Source: Bacteroidetes bacterium HGW-Bacteroidetes-10 (GTDB lineage Bacteria; Bacteroidota; Bacteroidia; Bacteroidales; UBA932). From it: a stretch of 64,000 nt of DNA. The notes under the pieces are model-generated. The model saw nothing but the letters and a program-made list of their open reading frames with translations. It was not told the DNA's origin and did not search any database. The DNA lies in contig PHDT01000009.1 of the NCBI GenBank assembly GCA_002842695.1, forward strand, positions 1-64,000, read 5' to 3'. Below, piece by piece: positions 8,116 to 16,436 of this stretch. Within the stretch, counting starts at the first letter, position 1. Each line of letters starts with the position of its first letter. The position numbers and the translations under genes are program-made.

Positions 8116-8121
8116 GGAAAG

Positions 8122-8195
8122 TGACCTAGGAGGGATTCAAACCCCCGACCTTCAGAACCGGAATCTGACGTTCTATTCAGCTGAACTACTAGGCC
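8122..8195 (-). tRNA. tRNA-Arg (anticodon CCG)
   Basis: Minus strand: acceptor stem GGCCTAG pairs with CTAGGTC (one G-T wobble), D arm GTTC...GAAC, anticodon stem TCAGA/TCTGA with loop TTCCGGT (anticodon CCG), and T arm GGGGG-TTTGAAT-CCCTC. The discriminator is A and CCA is not encoded. Confidence 0.94.
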
Positions 8196-8206
8196 GTAAT
8201 TACAGG

Positions 8207-8256
8207 ACCGCAAAGATACATATTTTATAATTCTCTAAAAAATGTATCTTTGCGGT
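8207..8256. promoter_or_regulatory. symmetrical divergent promoter between tRNA-Arg and fabD
   Basis: A perfect 15-bp inverted repeat (8207-8221 with 8242-8256) places a TATCTTTG -7 box on each strand: 8218-8211 reading toward tRNA-Arg and 8245-8252 reading toward fabD. Neither has a clean TTTG -33 box. The 20-bp centre is AT-rich. Confidence 0.7.
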
Positions 8257-8275
8257 TCAATTTTAATACTTGTTT

Positions 8276-9151
8276 ATGAAAGCCTTTGTATTTCCCGGAC
8301 AGGGAGCACAATTCAGCGGAATGGGTAAAGAGCTGTACGATTCTAACCCGGTGGCCAGGGAGCTTTTTGAAAAAGCCAATGATATCCTTGGATTTCGCAT
8401 CACAGACATTATGTTCACCGGCACAGACGAACAGTTGAAAGAGACAAAAGTAACCCAGCCAGCAATATTCCTGCATTCGGTAATACTTGCCAAATGCTAT
8501 GAAAACTTTAATCCTGAAATGGTTGCAGGACACTCACTCGGAGAATTCTCGGCACTTGTGGCTGCAGGAGCAATGAGTTTTGAAGACGGACTCAGACTGG
8601 TTTCTGCCAGAGCCCAGGCTATGCAGAAGGCTTGCGAGGCCGAACCTTCAACAATGGCAGCTGTTCTGGGACTTGATGATGAATCTGTTGAGAAAATCTG
8701 CGCTGAGACAGAGGGTGTAGTTGTTCCTGCAAACTACAACTGCAGCGGGCAACTGGTTATCTCCGGCTCTGTTGAGTCTGTAAAGAGTGCGTGCGAAAAT
8801 CTTAAAGCAGCAGGAGCCAAAAGAGCACTTGTTCTTGCCGTAGGCGGAGCATTCCATTCACCGCTAATGGAACCGGCCAGAAAAGAGCTTGCTGCCGCTA
8901 TTGAAAATACTGTTTTCAATACACCTGTTTGCCCTATATATCAGAATACAGACGCAAAACCTCATACAAATCCTGAAGAGATTAAGGCAAACCTGGTTAT
9001 TCAGCTTACAGCACCTGTAAGATGGAGACAAAGCGTTGAAAATATGTGGGCCGATGGTGGCCGTGAATTTATCGAGCTGGGACCCGGTAATGTTCTTCAG
9101 AATTTAATCAAGAAAATTGCACCGGAAAGTGTTACTGAGGGACGGCAATAA
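8276..9151 (+). CDS. fabD: malonyl-CoA:ACP transacylase FabD
   Basis: This 291-residue cytoplasmic enzyme moves malonyl groups from CoA to acyl carrier protein for fatty-acid synthesis. The N-terminal FPGQGAQFSGMGKELY motif is diagnostic. The nucleophile Ser87 sits in GHSLGEFSALVAAGA, the Arg in SARAQAMQKA follows, and the catalytic His is in GGAFHSPLM. Length and order match the family (about 290-310 residues). The ATG at 8276 is preferred to the TTG at 8270 because homologues begin at the MKAFVFPGQG segment. It lies 24 bases after a TATCTTTG promoter box. The gene is monocistronic here; no other fab genes are adjacent. Confidence 0.95.
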   Translation: MKAFVFPGQGAQFSGMGKELYDSNPVARELFEKANDILGFRITDIMFTGTDEQLKETKVTQPAIFLHSVILAKCYENFNPEMVAGHSLGEFSALVAAGAMSFEDGLRLVSARAQAMQKACEAEPSTMAAVLGLDDESVEKICAETEGVVVPANYNCSGQLVISGSVESVKSACENLKAAGAKRALVLAVGGAFHSPLMEPARKELAAAIENTVFNTPVCPIYQNTDAKPHTNPEEIKANLVIQLTAPVRWRQSVENMWADGGREFIELGPGNVLQNLIKKIAPESVTEGRQ

Positions 9152-9181
9152 TTCTGAGTCTCCGGGAGATTTCATCAAAAC

Positions 9182-9874
9182 TTACATAGAAACGAGCTGG
9201 TTGAACAAAACAATCAGCTCTTTTTCTTTACTGACACTAATCTTGCCTGAATCGAACTGCTCTTCTACAAACTGCTTTTTTGACGGGAAAAATTTCACAA
9301 AATTCTTTTTGGTTGGAATGTATAGCTTACCATCTTTCACAAGGTAAAGATTCTCTCTGTAGTCAAACCTTAGTACAGAACCATTTTTTATGTGCTGAAG
9401 CTTGTTTTCAGAGGTATGACTATTAATTTTTTGTATTGACGAAACATCATTTGTGCCTCCGTATGCACCCGCCAGAACCTCAGACCCAAGATTAATGGTA
9501 CGCGTAAGACCAAGTGAAATATTACCATCTGTATTGAGCATCTGAACATAAAACCGCTTGTCTTTTATAAAAAAATATCCGCCTGCACTTACAGTAGAAA
9601 CAATTGTATCATCATTAAGCCCCAGCGTGTCTCCTTTGTCATTAATGAAACGTATGCTTTGAGTAAGAGCATGTATATTCAAGACACCCTCAAATATTTC
9701 TCCGTTTGTAAGTTTAACCTTTCCATCCATAAAACGAGGCATCATATAGGCTTTTTCTTTGAATAACGCACCTTCTACGACCTTCCCGTCGATAACCTTA
9801 ATTTCGCCGCTTTGGGCATAAAGAGAAGCTGAAAAAATCAAAAAAGAACTTGAAGAAGCTGGTTTCATAATCAT
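9182..9874 (-). CDS. exported hypothetical protein
   Basis: This 230-residue protein has a short, weakly charged signal sequence ending in LYAQ (about residue 21). The rest is mostly predicted beta strand with repeated turn motifs such as VIDGKVVEGALF and LTNGEIFEGVLN (residues about 27-66). The C-terminal 60 residues, with KKNFVKFFPSKKQFVEEQF, form a basic, probably helical tail. I do not recognise the family with confidence, though similar small periplasmic proteins are frequent in Bacteroidetes. The first ATG (9874) and a second one two codons later are both possible starts. It faces fabD tail to tail with a 30-bp gap. Confidence 0.6.
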   Translation of the reverse strand: MIMKPASSSSFLIFSASLYAQSGEIKVIDGKVVEGALFKEKAYMMPRFMDGKVKLTNGEIFEGVLNIHALTQSIRFINDKGDTLGLNDDTIVSTVSAGGYFFIKDKRFYVQMLNTDGNISLGLTRTINLGSEVLAGAYGGTNDVSSIQKINSHTSENKLQHIKNGSVLRFDYRENLYLVKDGKLYIPTKKNFVKFFPSKKQFVEEQFDSGKISVSKEKELIVLFNQLVSM

Positions 9875-10169
9875 TTTATTGAGTTTGTTTCATGGTATGA
9901 AAGTACTAAAATTACTTTTAAATACTAAATATTTTTTGTACTTTTGGGCAGAAGTTGACATATTATGCCCATTCCTCATCAAATTGCAGTAGAGTTCGAG
10001 ATAGAGACAGAGCTGATAACCGGCATCTGTCCGGATATTGTCTCGTATGTTGCAACAGATAAGATGGTCACGACTTAATGGTCTGCACACTTTTCAAGTG
10101 AACTGCAGGCTTTTTTTATGCTGAAAAACTACTTTAACATTATAAATACTAATATCTAAAATACCAGCC
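9875..10169. other. gap between hypothetical gene and nifJ
   Basis: Apart from the TACTTTTG box at 9939-9946 and the possible 37-residue ORF, the stretch is AT-rich at both ends. No RNA gene or hairpin terminator is evident. The nifJ promoter should lie in about 10080-10150, but no clean -33/-7 pair is visible. Confidence 0.4.
9965..10078 (+). CDS. possible small acidic protein (37 aa)
   Basis: An ATG at 9965 opens a 37-codon frame ending at TAA 10076-10078. It lies 18 bases after a good -7 box, TACTTTTG (9939-9946). The product would be acidic and soluble, with segments such as EFEIETELITG. It could be a small gene, a leftover of a longer one, or chance. I recognise no family. Confidence 0.25.
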   Translation: MPIPHQIAVEFEIETELITGICPDIVSYVATDKMVTT

Positions 10170-13100
10170 ATGGCAAAAGAAAAAAAATTTATTACCTGTG
10201 ACGGTAATTATGCCGCAGCACATGTTGCTTACATGTTCAGCGAACTTGCCGCCATCTATCCTATTACTCCTTCGTCTACAATGGCGGAGTATGTAGATGA
10301 GTGGGCTTCTTACGGAAAGACAAACCTTTTCGGAGAAAAACTCCACGTGGTGGAAATGCAGAGTGAGGGTGGAGCAGCAGGTGCGTTGCACGGAGCGCTT
10401 CAGGCAGGTGTACTTGCGACAACATTTACCGCGTCTCAGGGTCTCCTGTTGATGATTCCGAATATGTATAAAATTGCGGGTGAGCTTCTTCCTACAGTGT
10501 TCCACGTATCTGCGAGGACACTTGCAGCTCAGGCTCTCTCAATCTTTGGTGACCATTCGGATGTTATGTCAACAAGACAAACCGGATTTGCCCTGCTTGC
10601 ATCTTCAAGCGTTCAGGAGGCTCTGGACCTGGGTGCAGTGGCACATCTTTCCACACTTAAGTCAAGAGTGCCTTTCCTGCACTTTTTTGACGGATTCAGA
10701 ACCTCTCATGAAATTCAGAAAATTGAAGATCTTGATCAGGATGCTGTTAAAAAGATGATCAGCGAGAAATCTCTCAAGGCATTCAGAACAAAAGCACTAA
10801 GCCCTGTAAAGCCAGTTACAAGAGGTACTGCTCAGAACCCGGATGTATTCTTCCAGGCTCGTGAAGCATGCAACCCTTATTACGATGCAGTTCCAGATAT
10901 CGTTGCAAGATATATGGGCGAGATAAGCGAGCTTACCGGCCGTCACTATCTCCCGTTCGATTACTACGGAGATCCTGAAGCAGAAAACATAATCATCGCA
11001 ATGGGTTCAGTTTGTGAAACTATCCGCGAGGTTGTCGATTACGAAATGGCCAAAGGTGAGAAAGTGGGCTTGCTCACAGTTCGTCTTTACAGACCATTCT
11101 CTGCCAAATACTTCTTCCGTGTTCTTCCTAAGAGCGTGAAGAGAATCGCTGTTCTGGACAGAACCAAAGAGCCGGGTGCAGTTGGCGAGCCACTTTATGT
11201 AGACATTAAATCTGCTGTTGCAGAGAAGGGCGGCAAAATGCCACTTATAGTAGGTGGACGCTACGGACTATCATCAAAAGATACAAGCCCTGCTCAGATT
11301 ATCTCAGTATTCGAGAACCTGAAAATGAAAGAGCCAAAGAACGGCTTTACAATTGGCATTGTTGACGATGTCAGCTTCAAGTCACTTCCTCTCAAAGAGG
11401 AAATCAGCCTTGCAAAAAAAGGTGTTAAAGAGTGCAAGTTCTATGGTCTTGGTTCAGATGGCACTGTAGGTGCAAACAAAAATACTATCAAGATTATTGG
11501 CGAGGCAACTCCTAAATATGTTCAGGCATATTTCGACTACGATTCAAAGAAATCAGGCGGATACACTTGTTCACACCTCCGCTTTGGAGATACTCCTATC
11601 AATTCACCATACCTGGTGTCAACTCCGGACTTTGTAGCCTGTCACGTTACATCATACCTAAATAAGTATGATGTGCTAAAGGGTATTAAAAAAGGGGGTA
11701 CTCTTTTGCTGAATACCTTATGGTCAGTTGAAGAGACAATGGAGAAACTTCCTGATCATGTTAAGGCAACAGTTGCCAAAAAGCATCTAAACCTTTATAT
11801 CATAAACGCAACCAAGATTGCAGAAGAGATAGGACTTGGAAACAGAACCAACACCATCCTTCAAAGCGCATTCTTCAAGATTGCAGACATTATTCCTTAC
11901 GAGGAGGCTGTCAGCGAAATGAAGCATGCTGCAGAAAAATCTTATGGTAAGAAAGGTGAGTCAATCCTTAAAATGAACTATGATGCTATTGACAGAGGTG
12001 CAGAATATGTTAAGGTTGAGATCCCTACAGAATGGAACAATATAACTACCAAATTCCGCCCTGCAAATTTCGACCGCCTTGCACCGGATTGGGTTAGGAA
12101 TGTTGCCGATGTTGTAAATGCACAATCCGGCAACGATCTGCCTGTTAGCGCATTCCTTCATATGGAAGATGGAACAATCCCTTCCGGATCTGCTGCATAC
12201 GAAAAGAGAGGAATCGCAACACATGTTCCTGAATGGCAGCCTGAAAACTGTATTCAGTGTAACCAGTGTGCATATGTTTGCCCTCACGCTGCAATCCGTC
12301 CGTTCCTTATGAACGAAGATGAGCAGCAGCATGCACCTGCAGGAGTTAAGAAAATTAAAGGTAACGGGCCTTTCAAAGAGTACAGCTTTACAATTCAGGT
12401 AACCCCTTACGACTGTACCGGTTGCGGTAACTGTGCCGATGTTTGCCCTGCAAAGACCAAGGCTTTGGTAATGAAACCTTTCGAATCTCAGGAGCACGAA
12501 CAGCACAACTTCGACTATATGCACGGAGTGGTTGGTTACAAAGAGACCGTTCAGCCTAAAACTCAAAATGTTAAAAACCTTCAGTTTGCTCAGCCTCTGT
12601 TTGAATTCTCAGGCGCATGCGCAGGTTGTGGTGAAACTCCATACATCAAGGCTATTACCCAGCTGTTCGGAGACCAGATGATGATCGCAAACGCTACAGG
12701 TTGTTCTTCAATCTTTGGCGGATCATACCCTGCTTCTCCTTACACAACAAACAGTTCAGGTCACGGACCATCATGGGCCAACTCACTGTTTGAAGACAAT
12801 GCAGAATTTGGACTTGGAATGCACCTCGGCTCTGAAAGAGTTCGTGACAGAGTTGCGAAACTTATGGCAGACGGCCTTGAGTGCAAAGATTGCTCTGCAG
12901 AGATGAAGGTTCTCTTTGGAGAGTGGATCAGCAAACGTACAGATGCAGTTGCTACAAGAGAAATTGCTGCTCAGCTTATCCCAATGATCTCTGAGTGCAA
13001 ATGTGAAATCTGCAAGGAGCTCACAACACTTAAAGACTTTATGGTTACCCGCTCACAGTGGATCTTTGGCGGTGACGGCTGGGCATATGATATCGGATAC

Positions 13101-13703
13101 GGCGGACTTGACCACGTTCTTGCTTCAGGAAACAATGTGAACGTTCTTGTGCTTGACACTGAGGTTTACTCAAATACAGGCGGACAATCATCAAAATCTA
13201 CTCCTGTAGGTGCTGTTGCAAAATTTGCCACTTCAGGCAAGAAAATTCGCAAGAAAGACCTTGGAATGATGGCTATGAGTTACGGCTATGTATATGTTGC
13301 ACAGGTTGCAATGGGTGCAAGCCACGCTCAGCTTATGAATGTTCTCAAAGAGGCAGAAGCTTACGACGGACCATCACTCATCATCGCTTACGCACCATGT
13401 ATCAGCCACGGTCTCAAAGCCGGAATGGGTGCTTCTCAGATGGAAGAGAAACTGGCAGTTGCATGCGGATACTGGCAGCTTTACCGCTACAATCCAATGC
13501 TCGAGGCAGAGGGAAAGAATCCTTTCACTCTGGACAGCAAAGAGCCGGACTGGAGCAAGTTCCAGGACTTCCTCAAGGGTGAAGTGCGTTACACTTCACT
13601 GGTGGCAACATTCCCTGGTGAGGCCGAGACCCTCTTCAAACTTACCGAAGAGCATGCCAAGAGACGCTACGAATCTTACAAGAGACTTGCTGCCACTGTA
13701 TAG
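10170..13703 (+). CDS. nifJ: pyruvate:ferredoxin (flavodoxin) oxidoreductase
   Basis: This 1177-residue enzyme decarboxylates pyruvate to acetyl-CoA and CO2, reducing ferredoxin; it is the central step of anaerobic fermentation. Domains run in the standard single-chain order. The pyruvate-binding domain holds YPITPSSTMAEYVDEWA near residue 30. The transketolase-C-like and PFOR gamma domains follow. Two [4Fe-4S] motifs come next: CIQCNQCAYVCPHAA near residue 694 and CTGCGNCADVCPAK near 750. The C-terminal TPP domain has GDGWAYDIGYGGLDH and an SNTGGQSSKSTP motif near residues 968-1010, plus extra cysteines for the proximal cluster. The length is the usual 1170-1200. It is a single gene ending in a terminator inside a large palindrome. 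Confidence 0.97.
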   Translation: MAKEKKFITCDGNYAAAHVAYMFSELAAIYPITPSSTMAEYVDEWASYGKTNLFGEKLHVVEMQSEGGAAGALHGALQAGVLATTFTASQGLLLMIPNMYKIAGELLPTVFHVSARTLAAQALSIFGDHSDVMSTRQTGFALLASSSVQEALDLGAVAHLSTLKSRVPFLHFFDGFRTSHEIQKIEDLDQDAVKKMISEKSLKAFRTKALSPVKPVTRGTAQNPDVFFQAREACNPYYDAVPDIVARYMGEISELTGRHYLPFDYYGDPEAENIIIAMGSVCETIREVVDYEMAKGEKVGLLTVRLYRPFSAKYFFRVLPKSVKRIAVLDRTKEPGAVGEPLYVDIKSAVAEKGGKMPLIVGGRYGLSSKDTSPAQIISVFENLKMKEPKNGFTIGIVDDVSFKSLPLKEEISLAKKGVKECKFYGLGSDGTVGANKNTIKIIGEATPKYVQAYFDYDSKKSGGYTCSHLRFGDTPINSPYLVSTPDFVACHVTSYLNKYDVLKGIKKGGTLLLNTLWSVEETMEKLPDHVKATVAKKHLNLYIINATKIAEEIGLGNRTNTILQSAFFKIADIIPYEEAVSEMKHAAEKSYGKKGESILKMNYDAIDRGAEYVKVEIPTEWNNITTKFRPANFDRLAPDWVRNVADVVNAQSGNDLPVSAFLHMEDGTIPSGSAAYEKRGIATHVPEWQPENCIQCNQCAYVCPHAAIRPFLMNEDEQQHAPAGVKKIKGNGPFKEYSFTIQVTPYDCTGCGNCADVCPAKTKALVMKPFESQEHEQHNFDYMHGVVGYKETVQPKTQNVKNLQFAQPLFEFSGACAGCGETPYIKAITQLFGDQMMIANATGCSSIFGGSYPASPYTTNSSGHGPSWANSLFEDNAEFGLGMHLGSERVRDRVAKLMADGLECKDCSAEMKVLFGEWISKRTDAVATREIAAQLIPMISECKCEICKELTTLKDFMVTRSQWIFGGDGWAYDIGYGGLDHVLASGNNVNVLVLDTEVYSNTGGQSSKSTPVGAVAKFATSGKKIRKKDLGMMAMSYGYVYVAQVAMGASHAQLMNVLKEAEAYDGPSLIIAYAPCISHGLKAGMGASQMEEKLAVACGYWQLYRYNPMLEAEGKNPFTLDSKEPDWSKFQDFLKGEVRYTSLVATFPGEAETLFKLTEEHAKRRYESYKRLAATV

Positions 13704-13737
13704 TAGTGAAGTAAGCGCTGAATCGCACAACAATAAA

Positions 13738-13770
13738 AGGTGTTCAAAGGAATTTTGGACACCTTTTTTT
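13738..13770 (+). terminator. intrinsic terminator of nifJ
   Basis: AGGTGTTCAAA pairs with TTTTGGACACCT (one G-T), followed by TTTTTTT. It begins 35 bases after the nifJ stop. Confidence 0.88.
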
Positions 13771-13996
13771 ATTTTAACTTGAGATAACTTGATATGAGAG
13801 AGTCGCATTCGCAACGCTGTTTTTCTTAACGCTTTTTTCTTCGTGTTTTCAGGGGGTTGCGGGACTCCTCGCTGCGCTCGTCAGACACTCCTCACCCTTT
13901 TTCCTGAAAACACTTCAGAAAAGAAGCTAAAAAACATCGATTTTGCTCATTGCGTCTCTCTCATACTCAAGATAAACTTCACCCTTCAAAATAAAA

Positions 13997-14022
13997 AAGC
14001 TGCCAAAATAATTTGACAGCTT
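13997..14022 (-). terminator. intrinsic terminator of the hut operon
   Basis: Minus strand: AAGCTGTCAAAT pairs with TTTTGGCAGCTT around a short loop, followed by TTTTTATTTT. It lies about 27 bases past the ftcD stop and is the mirror partner of the nifJ terminator. Confidence 0.85.
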
Positions 14023-14048
14023 AAATATTGAGTTGTGCGATTCAGCGA

Positions 14049-15752
14049 TTACTTCACTGACAGTGTTGCAAGTACGGCGTCTATAATTGTTTTTTCTCGG
14101 TTGGCGGTGAGATCGTAGATTTGCTGGGCCTCGGCCACCAGTTTGCTGGCAGCTTCGGGATCCTTGAGGTCTACGGAGTTGATACGGACATTCATGTAGG
14201 CTCCGTAAATTGCCGAGCGAAGGGCAAGCGCACCAACACCTGCATCAGAGACAGAGTTTGGATTTCCCTCCTTTACCATCTCCTCAATAAGGTCAAATGC
14301 AGAGTATGCCACCTTCATTGTCCTGAGCGGAATTTCGGTTGCGTAAAGTGTGGCGGCCTGAATAGCTGCGCTTCTTGCAGCCTTTTCGGCTTCGCTCTCT
14401 TTTGGAAGACCGAATGCCTCCATTATCTTATTAAATGAGTTTGTGTCCTCATCGACCAGGAAGAGCATTTCATTCATAATTGACTGACCCTTCTCTGCCC
14501 ATTCAGAAAACTCTTTCCAGCGGTGATCCCAGCCTGCCTTATGAGATGAAAGGTTTGCAACCATTGTACCCAGAGCAGCTCCAAGGGCTCCCATGTATGC
14601 CGAAACCGATCCGCCTCCCGGAGCAGGCGATTCGCTTGCAGTAAGATTTGCAAAGCCCGATGCGGTAAGGTCTATCAGCCTTGCAGATTTTCCCTCCTCC
14701 AGAAGATATTCAATCACCTTCTCTTTAGGGTCAAATGGCTTAAGATCGTCCAGACCCATTGATTTAACTGCAATTTTAATTATCTCATCTTCTGAAACAC
14801 CGGCAGATCTCTGCTGTTTTGCCAGATAGTGTTTACCGGCTTCAATAAGAACCTTCTTAGGTATAAGGCCAACTATTTCACTTCCGGTTACCCTGATTCC
14901 CCTTTGCGCAGCCTTTTCTGTTACCTCGTCAAAAGCTATGTGAACCGGGGTCTGGGTTATGTTTGTAACATTCATTGAGACCTGGGCAATTCCATACTCC
15001 TCAATGAACCATCCAATAGCCTTGCATCCTTTTAGTGTTCCGGGAATCCATACCTCATAACCCTTTTCGTCTTTAACAACTTTGCCGGTAAGAGAGTTCC
15101 CCTCTCTCATTTTTCTTCCCTTTTCCCTTACATCATATGCGATAGCGTTTGCTCTGCGGGTAGATGTTGTGTTTAGGTTATAGTTGATTGCCACAAGAAA
15201 ATCCCTTGCTCCTATTGCTGTCGCGCCTGAACCTGCAACTCTTTCGTTAAATTCAGCCGGACCAAAATCGGGTCTCCACTCTGCAGAGGGTAGTCTCTTT
15301 GCAAGACCTTCATACTCCCCGGCCCTGCAATTTGCAAGGTTCCTTCTCTCCGGTTTGAAGGCAGCGCTTTCATAACAGAAAACAGGAATCAGGAGTGCCT
15401 CTCCAACCCTTTTGGCAAGAGCTCTTGCATACTCTGCAGTCTCTTCCATGGTAACTCCTGCAATAGGAATAAGCGGACACACATCGGTTGCACCCATACG
15501 CGGGTGTTCGCCGTGGTGGTATCTCATATCAATAACCTCTGCAGCCTTTCTGATTGCTCTGAAGGCAGCCTCGCACACCTCTTCAGGTGTTCCCACAAAT
15601 GTTACAACCGTTCTGTTGGTGGCAGCACCCGGGTCAACATTAAGTAGTTTAACACCCTCTACTTTCTCTATCTCATCAGTAATTTGCTTTATTACCTGCA
15701 TGTTGCGCCCTTCGCTGAAGTTAGGAACGCATTCAATCAATTTCTGAAGCAT
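14049..15752 (-). CDS. ftcD: bifunctional glutamate formimidoyltransferase / formimidoyl-THF cyclodeaminase
   Basis: This 567-residue fusion performs the last steps of histidine degradation. It transfers the formimino group of N-formimino-glutamate to tetrahydrofolate (giving glutamate), then deaminates formimino-THF to methenyl-THF and ammonia. Residues 1-180 (start LIECVPNFSEGRN; catalytic-type His in RYHHGEHPRMGATDVCP near residue 80) and 181-330 form the two transferase domains. Residues about 365-560 are the helical cyclodeaminase, with the nucleotide/THF loop SPAPGGGSVSAYMGALGAALG. Length and order match the mammalian-like fused enzyme. It is the last gene of the hut operon, 27 bp after the MBL hydrolase. 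Its final codons lie within the large palindrome. Confidence 0.95.
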   Translation of the reverse strand: MLQKLIECVPNFSEGRNMQVIKQITDEIEKVEGVKLLNVDPGAATNRTVVTFVGTPEEVCEAAFRAIRKAAEVIDMRYHHGEHPRMGATDVCPLIPIAGVTMEETAEYARALAKRVGEALLIPVFCYESAAFKPERRNLANCRAGEYEGLAKRLPSAEWRPDFGPAEFNERVAGSGATAIGARDFLVAINYNLNTTSTRRANAIAYDVREKGRKMREGNSLTGKVVKDEKGYEVWIPGTLKGCKAIGWFIEEYGIAQVSMNVTNITQTPVHIAFDEVTEKAAQRGIRVTGSEIVGLIPKKVLIEAGKHYLAKQQRSAGVSEDEIIKIAVKSMGLDDLKPFDPKEKVIEYLLEEGKSARLIDLTASGFANLTASESPAPGGGSVSAYMGALGAALGTMVANLSSHKAGWDHRWKEFSEWAEKGQSIMNEMLFLVDEDTNSFNKIMEAFGLPKESEAEKAARSAAIQAATLYATEIPLRTMKVAYSAFDLIEEMVKEGNPNSVSDAGVGALALRSAIYGAYMNVRINSVDLKDPEAASKLVAEAQQIYDLTANREKTIIDAVLATLSVK

Positions 15753-15779
15753 TATATCTTTATATATATGTTAATACTA

Positions 15780-16424
15780 TTATTTTACGTGCATCGTGAC
15801 TCCTTTGGGAAGCCTTTTCGCAATCTCTTTCTCGTTCAGTTCAAAGTAATGGTAAGGAATAAGATTAACAGGCATAACAGTTTCGACTGCCTTTATGAAC
15901 ATATCATCACTCATTGTATAAGGCAGGTTCTTTGGGAGAAATGCAAGGTCAATTATACCCAGCTCCTTCATTTCAGGAATAAGTTCAGTGTCGCCGGCAA
16001 TATATACCCTGAATCCTCCAAAATCGAGAATGTAGCCGTTTCCCTCTCCTCTGGGATGGAACGGATTCCCTGTCTCGGCTTTATTTTCTATGTTGTAGGC
16101 ATAAACTGCCTTTATTTTAATCTCCTCGTATGATAATTCTTCACCAATCTTAAGCGCTTTTGCGCCATCCAGCTCTTTAGCCGCAAGGGTGCTGGCGACA
16201 AACTCTGTACCTGCAGCTGCAATCTTTGATATGGCAAATTTGTCGAGGTGGTCGTAGTGATGGTGTGTTACAAGAATAAGATCTGCTGCCGGTTGTTTTG
16301 AATAATCGGCAACCTTTGCATACGGATCAACAAAAATGTTCCGGCCTTCCCATCTGATAAGCAGTGATGCATGTCCCAGAACGGTTATGGCAATCTCTCC
16401 CAGCGGTGTTAAGAATTTTGTCAT
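15780..16424 (-). CDS. MBL-fold metallohydrolase in the hut operon
   Basis: This 214-residue cytoplasmic protein has a metallo-beta-lactamase fold of the UlaG-like short type. The metal site reads VTHHHYDHLDKF (H-x-H-x-D-H, near residues 53-59), followed by the Asp in YIAGDTELIPEM and a His near the C-terminus (IPYHYF). An early GHASLLIRWEGRNIFVDP segment is typical. The substrate is unknown. Its place between hutI (12 bp) and ftcD (27 bp) suggests a role in histidine catabolism or protection from a reactive intermediate such as imidazolone, but this is inferred from context alone. Similar hydrolases are found scattered in many operons. Confidence 0.85.
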   Translation of the reverse strand: MTKFLTPLGEIAITVLGHASLLIRWEGRNIFVDPYAKVADYSKQPAADLILVTHHHYDHLDKFAISKIAAAGTEFVASTLAAKELDGAKALKIGEELSYEEIKIKAVYAYNIENKAETGNPFHPRGEGNGYILDFGGFRVYIAGDTELIPEMKELGIIDLAFLPKNLPYTMSDDMFIKAVETVMPVNLIPYHYFELNEKEIAKRLPKGVTMHVK

Positions 16425-16436
16425 CTCTGTCTGTTT

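Larger units (their letters stand above)
13705..14058. repeat. giant imperfect palindrome between nifJ and ftcD
   Basis: The whole intergenic region is an inverted duplication centred near 13880. Outer arms 13705-13731 and 14032-14058 match over 27 bases with one mismatch. The right arm includes the stop codon of ftcD. The terminators at 13738-13764 and 13997-14022 occupy mirror positions. Blocks 13794-13807/13951-13964 (one mismatch in 14) and 13843-13853/13903-13913 (perfect 11) share the same centre. No ORF is credible inside. Confidence 0.85.

Noticed and set aside
9890-10090. 66-codon minus-strand ORF before nifJ
   Set aside because: Cysteine-rich, low-complexity composition, no family resemblance, and it overlaps a better plus-strand promoter box and small frame.
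11961-12566. 201-codon ORF antisense to nifJ
   Set aside because: Shadow of the ferredoxin-domain coding frame; no protein-like features.
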